A stretch of 64,000 nucleotides of DNA from UBA685 sp049890215 (GCA_049890215.1 JBMHBX010000049.1:62001-126000), one strand, 5' to 3'. Counted from the stretch's first letter, positions 35,670 through 45,101 are shown. A program made the numbers and translations. The notes: generated by a model from the sequence alone, not told the origin.

Positions 35670-36782
35670 TTAAATCTCAAAAGGAATATCGCAAACAACG
35701 CCCTTATGAGTGCCCACAGTTGAGGTAATGGTCAATTCCTGACCTGTCTGTGCGACCTCAGTGTTTAACATGGCAAAGGCGATATTTTGATTCATATCAG
35801 GCGAAAAAGCAGCTGAGGTTACAAACCCGACATTGTGACCAGACTCTTCGATTTGCCACGGCATTGTCAATGGTTTGACTTTTGCGCCGTCCATTTTCAA
35901 TCCCCTGATGCGTCTTTTCAGGCCAGCATCACGTTGACGCAGTAACGCCTCTTTGCCGATATAGCTGTGGTCGTTATCAAGACTGCAATATTTCTCCAGC
36001 CCCATTTCCAAAGGGGTTTCACCGCGTGTCATATCATTCCCATATGAGAACAGACCACCTTCGATACGCTCAATCAGATTCGGGCAGCCAGCGCGCAGGT
36101 TAAAAGCCTCACCTTTTGCTGTAATCGCATCCCACAAATCATTACCAAGAGCGCTGTCTGGCAAGTAAATTTCAAATCCACCCTGCTTTGACCAGCCTGA
36201 GCGTGCTATGGCCATTGTCAAGCCCTTAAACTCAAACCACTTAAAGCGGAAGAACTTTATGCTTCTGACCTCTTCACCAAAGACTTTTGCTAACAAATCT
36301 TCTGCCATTGGGCCTTGGATGGCCAGAGGCGATACATCTGGTTCTGTCACCTCTACATTCAGGCCCAACCCTTCTGCCAGACCTGCGGCCCATAGTAATA
36401 AGTCGGAATCTGCAATTGAAAACCAAAATGTGTCTGGCGCAATACAAAGAGCAACAGGATCATTTAGCATACCACCCTTGCCGTCAACCACAGGCGTGTA
36501 ATAACAACGTCCCGGCTCAGCGTTTGACAGATCACGTGCGCTTATCATAACCGCTAATTTATGAGCATCCGGGCCTTTCAACTGAACCTGGCGTTCAACT
36601 GCAACATCCCAGATTTGTGCATATTTCTTCAGGTGATGATAATCATCTTCAAGTGACGAAAACACAGATGGTAACAGCATGTGGTTATAAACAGTATAAC
36701 CGGACACGCCTGATTGTGCGACACGCTCTGAAAAAGGTGTGGGGCGCAAACGGCGTGACGGAAAAATGGGGGCTCCTGACAT
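35670..36782 (-). CDS. dmdA: Dimethylsulfoniopropionate demethylase
   Basis: Transfers a methyl group from DMSP to tetrahydrofolate, yielding 3-methylmercaptopropionate; it opens the demethylation route in marine bacteria. The 370-residue GcvT-family protein starts with the DmdA pattern SRRLRPTPFSERV, then YTVYNHMLLP. It continues with VERQVQLKGPDA, ARDLSNAEPGRCYYTPVVD and YGNDMTRGETPLEMGLEKYC. DmdA proteins are ~365-370 residues, and the N-terminal block separates them from GcvT. It is divergent from metY, and a DmdB-like ligase and DmdC-like dehydrogenase lie within 8 kb. The clade cannot be assigned without a tree. Confidence 0.88.
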   Translation of the reverse strand: MSGAPIFPSRRLRPTPFSERVAQSGVSGYTVYNHMLLPSVFSSLEDDYHHLKKYAQIWDVAVERQVQLKGPDAHKLAVMISARDLSNAEPGRCYYTPVVDGKGGMLNDPVALCIAPDTFWFSIADSDLLLWAAGLAEGLGLNVEVTEPDVSPLAIQGPMAEDLLAKVFGEEVRSIKFFRFKWFEFKGLTMAIARSGWSKQGGFEIYLPDSALGNDLWDAITAKGEAFNLRAGCPNLIERIEGGLFSYGNDMTRGETPLEMGLEKYCSLDNDHSYIGKEALLRQRDAGLKRRIRGLKMDGAKVKPLTMPWQIEESGHNVGFVTSAAFSPDMNQNIAFAMLNTEVAQTGQELTITSTVGTHKGVVCDIPFEI

Positions 36783-37015
36783 GGCTAAACTCCTCTGACG
36801 AAACTATCTGATATGCACAAATAAGCCTGTTATAGCGACATGCCGTTTTCTATTTGAAAAAGCAAGTCAATCAATAAAAATAATTATACAATAGAGAAAA
36901 TTTAATCAGATTTAGACTTGGCACCCAAAGCGCCAAAGAGTACATCTAACAAACAGGTTGTTATCTCAGCCAACCAGTCCCAGAGACAAAGGTAAAGCAA
37001 AGGTTTCAAAGCTTC
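36783..37015. promoter_or_regulatory. Divergent dmdA/metY control region
   Basis: A 233-base A/T-rich region with no gene. On the metY side TTGGCA (36918-36923), a 17-base spacer and TACATC (36941-36946) could be a weak promoter. Two small hairpins follow the metY strand: TTGGC/GCCAA around 36918-36936 and GGTTG/CAACC around 36957-36976. The stretch AAAGGTAAAGCAAAGG lies just before the metY start. The position would suit a SAM-sensing leader, but no known class is matched by eye. Confidence 0.35.
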
Positions 37016-38311
37016 ATGTCAGGTTCTTACAAATTCGATACGCTCACACTTCATGCAGGACAGATTGCCGATAAATCCACAGGCGCACGCGCTGTGCCAA
37101 TTTATCAGACAACGTCTTATGTGTTCCAAGATACAGAACATGCCTCTTCGCTATTTAATATGGAAGTCGGTGGTCATATTTATTCCCGTCTAACCAATCC
37201 GACTATTGCCACCTTAGAGCAGCGTGTTGCCGCTCTTGAAGGCGGAGTTGCTTGTGTGGCTGTCTCTTCAGGTATGGCGGCTTTGTTTTTGACTGTGTTA
37301 TCTCTGGCAAGTCAGGGAGACCATATTGTTGCATCTTCGCAGATGTATGGGGCAAGCATTAACCTTTTTCAGCATACGCTGCCACGATATGGCATTAATA
37401 CCACCTTTGTTGCGCCAAATGATTTGGCAGCCATTGAGGCAGCCATTCAACCAAATACAAAAATGGTTTTTGGCGAGGTTATTGGTAACCCCGGCCTTGA
37501 TGTGATGGATGTGCCTGCCGTTGCAGAGATTACAAGCAAAGCAGGTGTGCCATTGGTCATTGATGGCACCTTTAACACACCTTATTTATTCCGTCCGATA
37601 GAGCATGGCGCCAATATTGTTATTCAATCCCTGACAAAATGGATGGGGGGTCATGGTGTCGCTATGGGCGGCGCGGTGATAGATGGCGGTAATTTTGACT
37701 GGGGCCAAAATGACAGATTCCCAACTTTGACAGAGCCGCATTATGCATTTCAAGGCGTAAATTTATGGGAAGAATTCGGCCCGTCTGCGTTCAGTGCCAG
37801 AGTAAGATCTGAGGGTATGTATAATATTGGCCCGTCACTCAGCCCGACAAATGCGTTCCATCTCCTGCAAGGGTTGGAGACATTGAATTTGCGCATGGAC
37901 AGACATATTGCGAACACATCATCTTTATTGGCGTTTTTGACAGAACATGAGCAAATTGCATGGGTAAAACATCCCTCTTTGCCAGATCACCGCGATCATG
38001 AAATCGCAAAACGCCTTATGCCGAAAGGTGTGGGATCTATTATCTCATGTGGCATTAAGGGTGGACGTGAAGCAGGAAGAGCCTTTATTGAAAATGTCCA
38101 GCTCGCCTCACATCTTGCGAATGTAGGTGATGCAAAAACATTGGTTATTCATCCCGGCAGCACAACACATTCTCATTTGACCCCGGATGCGATGATCGCC
38201 GCAGGGCTGACTGATGATATGATACGTATTTCAGTGGGCCTTGAAGATAGCAGCGATATCATTGCAGATTTCAAACAAGCCTTACGCGCTGCCAAAAAAG
38301 CGTCTGAATAG
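37016..38311 (+). CDS. metY: O-acetylhomoserine sulfhydrylase (MetY type)
   Basis: PLP enzyme that joins O-acetylhomoserine with sulfide, or with methanethiol to give methionine directly. The 431-residue protein has LHAGQ near the N-terminus, GARAVPIYQTTSYVF, the SSGMAALFLTVL phosphate loop, the FGEVIGNPGLDVMDV block, PLP lysine in QSLTKWMGGHG, and the insertions that make MetY longer than MetB or MetC. It heads an operon with the hydrolase (10 bases downstream), the dehydrogenase/crotonase fusion and the CoA ligase, and is divergent from dmdA. That setting favours methanethiol as a physiological thiol (inference). Confidence 0.92.
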   Translation: MSGSYKFDTLTLHAGQIADKSTGARAVPIYQTTSYVFQDTEHASSLFNMEVGGHIYSRLTNPTIATLEQRVAALEGGVACVAVSSGMAALFLTVLSLASQGDHIVASSQMYGASINLFQHTLPRYGINTTFVAPNDLAAIEAAIQPNTKMVFGEVIGNPGLDVMDVPAVAEITSKAGVPLVIDGTFNTPYLFRPIEHGANIVIQSLTKWMGGHGVAMGGAVIDGGNFDWGQNDRFPTLTEPHYAFQGVNLWEEFGPSAFSARVRSEGMYNIGPSLSPTNAFHLLQGLETLNLRMDRHIANTSSLLAFLTEHEQIAWVKHPSLPDHRDHEIAKRLMPKGVGSIISCGIKGGREAGRAFIENVQLASHLANVGDAKTLVIHPGSTTHSHLTPDAMIAAGLTDDMIRISVGLEDSSDIIADFKQALRAAKKASE

Positions 38312-38321
38312 AGGTGATATC

Positions 38322-39113
38322 ATGCGCATTACTGTAAATGGGGATAACATTTTCATTTCCACCGGTGGCCGGGACTTTGACAGTAACGGGCCTGTGTTGC
38401 TGTTTATCCATGGCAGTGGCCAGTCACATCTGACCTTTTTGCAACAAGGGCGTTTTTTTGCCAATCGTGGCTGGCAGGTTTTGAATGCGGATATGCCTGC
38501 GCATGGTCATTCTGGCGGCAAACCACTGAATAATATCGAACAAATGGCAGAATGGTATCATTCATTGCTAAAGAGCGTGGATGTTCAAAAAGTGCAGGTC
38601 ATTGGCCATTCTCAAGGTTGTCTGGTCGGGTTGGAACTTGCCAGAAAATATCCTGAAATGGTCTCAAAACTTTGCCTGATTGCAGGGGCGATGGCCATCC
38701 CTGTAAATGATGCTTTGCTGGATATGGCAGAGAATAACCAGACAGCTGCCTATCAGGCGATGGTGAATTGGGCGCATGGGGCTGACAGCCATTTATATGA
38801 CCATAGCTGGCCCGGCCATGCCCATATTGAATTTGGCACAAAAGTCATGAGCGGCAATGATGACAATGCATTATATGCTGATCTGAGCGCCTGTAACAAT
38901 TATCAGGGCGGGGCTGTGGCAGCCGGGTCTGTGCAATGTCCAACCCTAGCCATTCTGGCTGAACAAGATAGGATGACTCCTGTCAAATCTGGCTTAAAAA
39001 TGGTAGATTCTATCACCAATTGTGATGTGCATGTTATCGCAAAAGCAGGCCATTTTTTGCCATCAGAACGACCATTTGACGTCAATCAGAAATTACGCCG
39101 CTTTCTGTCATAA
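38322..39113 (+). CDS. Alpha/beta hydrolase in the DMSP cluster
   Basis: A 263-residue alpha/beta-hydrolase-fold protein. ATG at 38322 is chosen because GAGGTGA lies 4 bases before it; a longer frame from 38241 overlaps metY and is unlikely. Seen: oxyanion motif HGSG (30-33), nucleophile Ser97 in GHSQG, a candidate acid Asp in LAILAEQDRMTP and catalytic His in KAGHFLPSERP, so the triad is complete. No signal peptide is present, so it is cytoplasmic. The substrate is unknown. Its place between metY and CoA-thioester enzymes makes a thioesterase or ester hydrolase role plausible, for example releasing methanethiol from methylthio-acyl intermediates, but this is inference. Confidence 0.85.
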   Translation: MRITVNGDNIFISTGGRDFDSNGPVLLFIHGSGQSHLTFLQQGRFFANRGWQVLNADMPAHGHSGGKPLNNIEQMAEWYHSLLKSVDVQKVQVIGHSQGCLVGLELARKYPEMVSKLCLIAGAMAIPVNDALLDMAENNQTAAYQAMVNWAHGADSHLYDHSWPGHAHIEFGTKVMSGNDDNALYADLSACNNYQGGAVAAGSVQCPTLAILAEQDRMTPVKSGLKMVDSITNCDVHVIAKAGHFLPSERPFDVNQKLRRFLS

Positions 39114-39134
39114 GAGCATTGAGAAGAGTACATA

Positions 39135-41501
39135 ATGTCTAAAGAATTGCAAAAAATTGCCGTTATTGGTTCTGGCACAATGGGCAGCGCTATCGCCGGC
39201 CAAATAGCGAATGCGGGAATGAATGTGTTATTGCTTGATCTGCCCTCAGATGGTGACAATGTAAATCAGGTCGCACAGTCAGCCATTGACCGTCTGCTAA
39301 AATCTGATCCCCCTGCCCTTATGCATAAAAAGCGCAGCGCCCTTATTTCGGTTGGCAATATCAGAGATGATTTTGAAACATTAGCGGATTATGATTGGAT
39401 CATTGAGGCTGTGGTTGAGCGCCTTGATATCAAAAAAGATCTTTACCAGCGCCTGAATGAGACAACAAAATCAGATTGTATCATTACATCCAATACATCG
39501 ACCATACCCATTAAATTGCTTGTTGAAGACATGCCTGCATCTTTTCAACAGCGTTTTGCCATCACGCATTATTTCAATCCTGTTCGCTATATGCGCCTGC
39601 TTGAACTTGTAAGAGGCGATCATACAAGTGATGAGGTCATTGATTTGCTTGCAGATTTTAATGATCGCATTTTGGGCAAAGGCGTTGTTGCCTGTAATGA
39701 TACCCCCGGCTTTCTTGGCAATCGCGTGGGTGTTTATGCCTTGCAGGTTGGCTTGAATGAAGCTGCCAGGCATAATCTGTCTGTCGAAGATGCAGATGCG
39801 TTAATGGGACGTCCTATGGGCATTCCTAAAACGGGTGTTTTTGGTCTCTATGACCTTATTGGCATTGATTTGATGGCTGATGTTGTTGATACACTTGCAA
39901 CCATCCTGCCAGAAAATGATGCGTTCCATGCAGTGGGACAACAGCATAACCCGGTGCAGCCACTGATCAAAAAGATGATTGCAGATGGTTATACAGGTGA
40001 TAAAGGATTAGGCGGCTTTTACCGCCTTGATGAGGCTGAAACCGAATGGGCAGTCTCACTGGCAGATGGCACATTATCACTTCGCAAAACAAATCTGTGC
40101 CGCAAAGCAGCCCTTGCAGCTGAGATGCAGGCTCGTAATCTAGACCCGTTACCAATGCTGATATCACGAGATGACGATACATCAGAAGAAGAGCATGCGC
40201 AGACAAATTTCATCAGAAGCGCGCTTGCCCATATCTTGCAATATGCGGCGTCTTTGATACCTGATGTCACACAAACACCGCAGCAAATTGATGATGCGAT
40301 GAAGCTTGGGTTCAATTGGATAAAAGGTCCTTTTGAGATGATGGACGCCCTTGGCCATGAGGCGGTGCGTGAGCTGATAGAAGAAGCTGGCCTTTCTGTG
40401 CCACCATCATTATCAGGAGATGAGGCCTTTTACAGGGCAGAAAATGATGTTTTGCTTGTCGCGCAATTTAGCAAAGAGGCAAGCCGTGTTGATGATGCGC
40501 CTGTGCAATTGCCAGATGGCACCATGCGCTTTCATATGATGCGCCAATGTTTGACACCCATATGCCAGAATGAATCAGCAAGCTTGTTTGCGATTGGCGA
40601 TGATTTACGCCTGATTGAATTTCATTCAAAGGCAAATGCGCTGACTGATCAGTCTATGAAAATTGTCAAAGAAGCAGCAGATGATCATGGCCGCGGCATA
40701 ATTGTTCATAATGATGCGCAGCATTTTTCCGCAGGTGTTGATTTGAACGCGTTCAGAGCCCTTATTGACGCCGAAAATTGGTCTGGCATAGATGCCTTTC
40801 TTGATCGCTTTCAGCAGGCAGTAAAAGCGCTTAAATATACGAATGTGCCTGTGATAGGCGCCCCATCCGGCCTTGCAATTGGTGGCGGTTTCGAGGTGCT
40901 TGCCCATTGTGATAAAATCATTGCCCATGCCAATAGTGTGCTTGGCCTTGTTGAATCCGGCGTTGGGGTCGTGCCGGCTGGCGGCGGTGTCAAGGAAAGC
41001 TATTGGCGTTGGTATCAGGCAACAAATGACTGGCGCAAAGCTGCCTGGCAGACATGGATGCAGATTGGATATGGCCTGACAGGAACGTCACCAGAAACAT
41101 CTGCACGCTATCATTATTATCGTGACGGACATGATGATATGGTCATGAACAGAGATAAGCTAATCATGCAGGCCATGACAGGCATTGAGGCAATGATATC
41201 AGATGGCTACATGCCTCCTGCAGCACCAAAATTCACTCTTGCACCTTATGAGCTAAGGCATGAAATGGCTGATTTCATGGATAAGGGAATTGCCGATGGT
41301 CTGTTCTTTGCCCATGATAAGGTTGTGGCAATGCAAATCGCCACTATCGTCACAGCTGATGAGCATGAAGATGTTATTGAGGTAGGAGAAGATGACCTTT
41401 ATGCGCGAGAGAGACGCGCTTTTATCAATCTTGCCAAAACAACATCTACAAAAGAGCGTATTGTGACAATGCTTGATAAAGGTGCGCCGGTAAGAAACTA
41501 A
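39135..41501 (+). CDS. 3-Hydroxyacyl-CoA dehydrogenase/enoyl-CoA hydratase fusion
   Basis: A 788-residue bifunctional protein with the dehydrogenase first and the crotonase last, opposite to E. coli FadB/FadJ. NAD-binding GSGTMGSAIAGQ is at 12-23, and the dehydrogenase catalytic pair is His145 (HYFNP) and Glu157. The crotonase domain (~490-690) keeps AGVDL and both catalytic glutamates, Glu587 in GGGFE and Glu607 in LVESG, 20 residues apart as in crotonase. Such fusions act in beta-oxidation with a thiolase, but no thiolase is here. DmdD is also a crotonase with a Glu pair, so this domain could hydrate and hydrolyse methylthioacryloyl-CoA (inference). It lies 21 bases after the hydrolase gene. 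Confidence 0.9.
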   Translation: MSKELQKIAVIGSGTMGSAIAGQIANAGMNVLLLDLPSDGDNVNQVAQSAIDRLLKSDPPALMHKKRSALISVGNIRDDFETLADYDWIIEAVVERLDIKKDLYQRLNETTKSDCIITSNTSTIPIKLLVEDMPASFQQRFAITHYFNPVRYMRLLELVRGDHTSDEVIDLLADFNDRILGKGVVACNDTPGFLGNRVGVYALQVGLNEAARHNLSVEDADALMGRPMGIPKTGVFGLYDLIGIDLMADVVDTLATILPENDAFHAVGQQHNPVQPLIKKMIADGYTGDKGLGGFYRLDEAETEWAVSLADGTLSLRKTNLCRKAALAAEMQARNLDPLPMLISRDDDTSEEEHAQTNFIRSALAHILQYAASLIPDVTQTPQQIDDAMKLGFNWIKGPFEMMDALGHEAVRELIEEAGLSVPPSLSGDEAFYRAENDVLLVAQFSKEASRVDDAPVQLPDGTMRFHMMRQCLTPICQNESASLFAIGDDLRLIEFHSKANALTDQSMKIVKEAADDHGRGIIVHNDAQHFSAGVDLNAFRALIDAENWSGIDAFLDRFQQAVKALKYTNVPVIGAPSGLAIGGGFEVLAHCDKIIAHANSVLGLVESGVGVVPAGGGVKESYWRWYQATNDWRKAAWQTWMQIGYGLTGTSPETSARYHYYRDGHDDMVMNRDKLIMQAMTGIEAMISDGYMPPAAPKFTLAPYELRHEMADFMDKGIADGLFFAHDKVVAMQIATIVTADEHEDVIEVGEDDLYARERRAFINLAKTTSTKERIVTMLDKGAPVRN

Positions 41502-41528
41502 CCTTGATTTGTGAAAGAGGCGGTTATT

Positions 41529-43157
41529 ATGACGTTTTCTTATACTCCTGATAAATTTGACCAATTTGAAAAGCAATCGTCAAATTACGTGCCTTTGACG
41601 CCTTTGTCATTTTTGCCCCGCACAGCGTTAATGTTTGGTGACAAACCATCTGTGATATATGGAAATCGTCAGTTTTCATGGTCTCAGACTTATGAGAGAT
41701 GCAAACGACTAGCCAGTGCTCTGGTCTTAGCAGGGTTGCAAAAACATGACACGGTCGCGGTGATGGCTGCGAACACACCTGAATTGGTCGAATGCCATTT
41801 TGGCGTTCCTATGGCGGGCGGCGTTCTTAACACAATCAATATCCGTCTTGATGCCAGCACCATCGCTTATATCCTCAATCACGGAGAAGCGCGTTTTCTG
41901 ATAACAGATACCGGCTTTTCAGAGACTATTAAACAAGCGCTAAAAGAAATTGGCCGTGATGATATTACTGTGATTGATATCATTGATACACAGGCAGACA
42001 CGAATGGTGAAATGCTTGGCAGGCGTGATTATGAGGCCTTTTTAGAGACCGGGGACCCGGATTTTGCATGGCAAATGCCGCAGGATGAATGGGACCCTAT
42101 CACATTAAATTACACATCTGGCACAAGCGGCAAGCCGAAAGGTGTGGTTTATCATCACCGGGGCTCTTATCTGATGTCTATGGGGACAGTCACAGACTGG
42201 GATTTGCCGCGCCATCCTTCTTATCTTTATACAGTGCCAATGTTCCATTGTAACGGGTGGGGCCATGCCTGGACGATGACAGCGCTTGCCGGCACGATAA
42301 TCTGTGTACGGGCTATCACCGCTGAGGCGATTTATGACCTTGTTCATCGACATAATATCACGCATTTTGGCGGTGCGCCTATTGTGCTTGGCATGATTGT
42401 AAATGCTGATGATTCTGTGCGCAAACCCCTGCCCCACCAAGTGCAGGTCATGACAGCCGGCGCCCCGCCTCCTGCAGCTATATTAGAAGCTGTCGAAGCT
42501 TTAGGGTTTAATGTCACCCAGGTATATGGTCTGACAGAAACCTATGGCCATACGATCATGTGTAGTTGGAACGCTGATTGGGATGATCTTGATTTTGCAA
42601 CCAAGGCAGACTTAAAAGCCCGTCAGGGCGCTGCCATGGTCCATACTGACAGTCTGCGCATTGTCAGCCTTGAAACAGGCAAAGATGTGCCTGCTGATGG
42701 TCAAACGATGGGCGAGATCTGGATAAGAGGCAATACCATCATGAAAGGCTATCTCAAAGATGAAGAGGCAACCAAAGCTACTTTATCTGAAGGTTGGCTT
42801 CGCTCTGGTGATTTGGGTGTGATGCATGAAGGCGGCTATATGGAAGTTAAAGACAGGCTGAAAGATATCATTATTTCAGGTGGCGAGAATATATCGTCTG
42901 TTGAGATTGAATCTGTCTTACACCGCCACCCTGCGGTCGCGCTTGCTGCTGTGGTTGCCAAAAAAGATGACAAATGGGGTGAAGTGCCTTGTGCCTTTAT
43001 TGAGCTGAAAGATGGCGCAACTGCGACTGAAGACGAAATTATCGCCTTTGCACGCGAGCATTTAGCAGGCTTTAAGCGCCCGAAACATGTTATTTTCGGC
43101 ACATTGCCAAAAACGGCAACTGGCAAAATTCAGAAATTTGAATTGCGCACGCGCTAA
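41529..43157 (+). CDS. dmdB: Acyl-CoA ligase, DmdB-like
   Basis: AMP-forming CoA ligase of 542 residues from ATG 41529, which has GAGG 8 bases upstream; GTG at 41511 would add six residues. It shows LNYTSGTSGKPKGVVYHHRG, PMFHCNGWGHAWT, QVYGLTETYGH, the GWLRSGDLGVMHEGGYMEVKDRLKD hinge region and C-terminal lysine in LPKTATGKIQKF. This medium-chain subgroup includes DmdB, which activates methylmercaptopropionate to its CoA ester. The DmdB call rests mainly on the neighbouring dmdA and dmdC-like genes; other short or medium-chain acids are possible. It ends 4 bases inside the convergent dmdC-like gene. Confidence 0.75.
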   Translation: MTFSYTPDKFDQFEKQSSNYVPLTPLSFLPRTALMFGDKPSVIYGNRQFSWSQTYERCKRLASALVLAGLQKHDTVAVMAANTPELVECHFGVPMAGGVLNTINIRLDASTIAYILNHGEARFLITDTGFSETIKQALKEIGRDDITVIDIIDTQADTNGEMLGRRDYEAFLETGDPDFAWQMPQDEWDPITLNYTSGTSGKPKGVVYHHRGSYLMSMGTVTDWDLPRHPSYLYTVPMFHCNGWGHAWTMTALAGTIICVRAITAEAIYDLVHRHNITHFGGAPIVLGMIVNADDSVRKPLPHQVQVMTAGAPPPAAILEAVEALGFNVTQVYGLTETYGHTIMCSWNADWDDLDFATKADLKARQGAAMVHTDSLRIVSLETGKDVPADGQTMGEIWIRGNTIMKGYLKDEEATKATLSEGWLRSGDLGVMHEGGYMEVKDRLKDIIISGGENISSVEIESVLHRHPAVALAAVVAKKDDKWGEVPCAFIELKDGATATEDEIIAFAREHLAGFKRPKHVIFGTLPKTATGKIQKFELRTR

Positions 43158-44923
43158 GACAGCCAGTCTTTTACAGATAAATGCTCAACCGCGTCCCCTG
43201 CTAATGAGATTGTTTTGGCTAAGGCTGCTATTTGCGGCAGGCTGAGTGCGCCAAAAAGCATTAGTGAGGCAAGCTTATTTTGCAAAAATGCCTGATCAGC
43301 GCCTTCTTTTGCTTGCTCATCTGCGGCAAACAGACCTTGCTTTAGAAGCATCCAACCGGCGGTCAGGGTACCAAGCATCATCAAATAAGGCACACCGGAG
43401 GCAGCAATCTCACGAGACTGATTTTGACGAGATAGCAAATTATCAACTGCCTGTTCTGCCAAAACGGTCATATCGTCAAGATCTTGCGCAAATTGTTGAA
43501 TCATCTGATTATCAAAAGCCTTGCCTTGAAGCGCCGTTTTTTTGATATCCTGTAATAATGATTTTGCCTGTGCGCCATCATCACGCACAGTTTTGCGGAA
43601 CAGCAAATCATTAGATTGAATAGCCGTTGTACCTTCATAAATAGGTAATATGCGCGCATCACGGTAATGTTGCGCTGCGCCTGTCTCTTCGATAAATCCC
43701 ATGCCGCCATGAATTTGAACATTATGTGACGTCATGATGAGAGATTGCTCAGTAAGCCATCCTTTGATAACGGGGATCATAAAATCAGCGCGTAATTTTG
43801 AGTCCCCCCCTTGTGTCTCAGATTCATCCAGTAAAGCTGCGCCATAAATCATAAGAGCGCGCATGGCTTCACTTTCTGCCTTCATCTGACCAAGCAGACG
43901 TGTGACATCAGGGTGATGTATGATAGGACTTTTAGCTTCACGGCCAAGGGGCGTGCCCTGCACTCTTGTCTCTGCATAGTAAAGTGCTTGTTGTAGGGCG
44001 CGATCACTCAGAGCTAGCCCCTGTACTCCAACATTAAAGCGTGCATGGTTCATCATGCCAAACATGATGGCTAGGCCCTGATTTTCTTCTCCGACAAGAT
44101 AACCAACTGCCCCGCCATTTTCACCATATTGCAGCACAGCGGTAGGTGACCCTTTAATGCCAAGCTTTTTTTCAATTGAAACACAATGGACATCATTGCG
44201 CTTGCCAAGCGAGCCATCATCATTAATGAGGAATTTCGGCACAAGAAATACTGAGATACCTCTATGCCCTTCGGGCGCATCCGGCGTTCTTGCCAAGACC
44301 AGATGGATGATATTTTCAGCCATATCATGTTCACCATAAGTGATATAAATTTTCTGGCCTGAAATCAGATAATGGTCGCCTTGTTTGACAGCTTTGGTTT
44401 TAATCGCTGCTAAATCCGTGCCGGCCTGAGGTTCTGTCAAATTCATCGTGCCAGTCCAACGCCCTTCAACCATTGGCGGCACAAATTGTGCCTTTTGTTC
44501 CTCACTGGCTGAATGTTGCAATGCTGAAATAAGACCTTGGGTAAGCAAATGACATAATGAAAACGCCATATTTGAAGCTTGCCACATCTCATTAACACAT
44601 GAACTTAGTGCTAGTGGCATATTTTGGCCGCCAAAGGCCTCTTCTGCCTCCATTGAGGTCCAACCGCCTTCTGCTAGCTGAGAGAAGGCATCCGCAAAGC
44701 CCTCAGGTGTTTGCACCTGACCATCATCTTTGCGCACAGCGCCCCCTGATTTATCAGCCGCATGATTAAGAGGGGCTATCACATCACTCGCCAATTTGCC
44801 GGCCTCTGTCAAAATAACATCGATCATCTCATCATCAGGCAGCGATTGCGCCAAATGAGGCATATCTGCAGCCAAAGTCGCAAGAGCGAATTTCATATCT
44901 GATAAAGGCGCCTTATACATCAC
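43154..44923 (-). CDS. dmdC: Acyl-CoA dehydrogenase, DmdC-like
   Basis: FAD-dependent acyl-CoA dehydrogenase of 589 residues, long-form like DmdC, which oxidises methylmercaptopropionyl-CoA to methylthioacryloyl-CoA. Seen: GRWTGTMNLTEPQAGTDLA, the flavin-binding YLISGQKIYIT, CVSIEKKLGIKGSPTAVL, and the catalytic glutamate (about residue 430) in RILPIYEGTTAIQSNDLL. The same long form also serves ordinary beta-oxidation, so the assignment depends on context. It is transcribed toward the metY-dmdB operon and overlaps dmdB by 4 bases. Confidence 0.75.
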   Translation of the reverse strand: MMYKAPLSDMKFALATLAADMPHLAQSLPDDEMIDVILTEAGKLASDVIAPLNHAADKSGGAVRKDDGQVQTPEGFADAFSQLAEGGWTSMEAEEAFGGQNMPLALSSCVNEMWQASNMAFSLCHLLTQGLISALQHSASEEQKAQFVPPMVEGRWTGTMNLTEPQAGTDLAAIKTKAVKQGDHYLISGQKIYITYGEHDMAENIIHLVLARTPDAPEGHRGISVFLVPKFLINDDGSLGKRNDVHCVSIEKKLGIKGSPTAVLQYGENGGAVGYLVGEENQGLAIMFGMMNHARFNVGVQGLALSDRALQQALYYAETRVQGTPLGREAKSPIIHHPDVTRLLGQMKAESEAMRALMIYGAALLDESETQGGDSKLRADFMIPVIKGWLTEQSLIMTSHNVQIHGGMGFIEETGAAQHYRDARILPIYEGTTAIQSNDLLFRKTVRDDGAQAKSLLQDIKKTALQGKAFDNQMIQQFAQDLDDMTVLAEQAVDNLLSRQNQSREIAASGVPYLMMLGTLTAGWMLLKQGLFAADEQAKEGADQAFLQNKLASLMLFGALSLPQIAALAKTISLAGDAVEHLSVKDWLS

Positions 44924-45101
44924 GAAAAACCTTCAAAAATGGCAAATTGATAACATTGCCTCACTATAGCGTGCAATCTGATAAAGTCACCTTTTTGACA
45001 CCGACTTTTCTTAAAGTAAAAAAGACGCATTAAAGACAAGTCTAAGGCGCCGGTACTTGCGAATAAACTATGATCTGGAACAATGCTGAGGCCTGAAAAA
45101 T

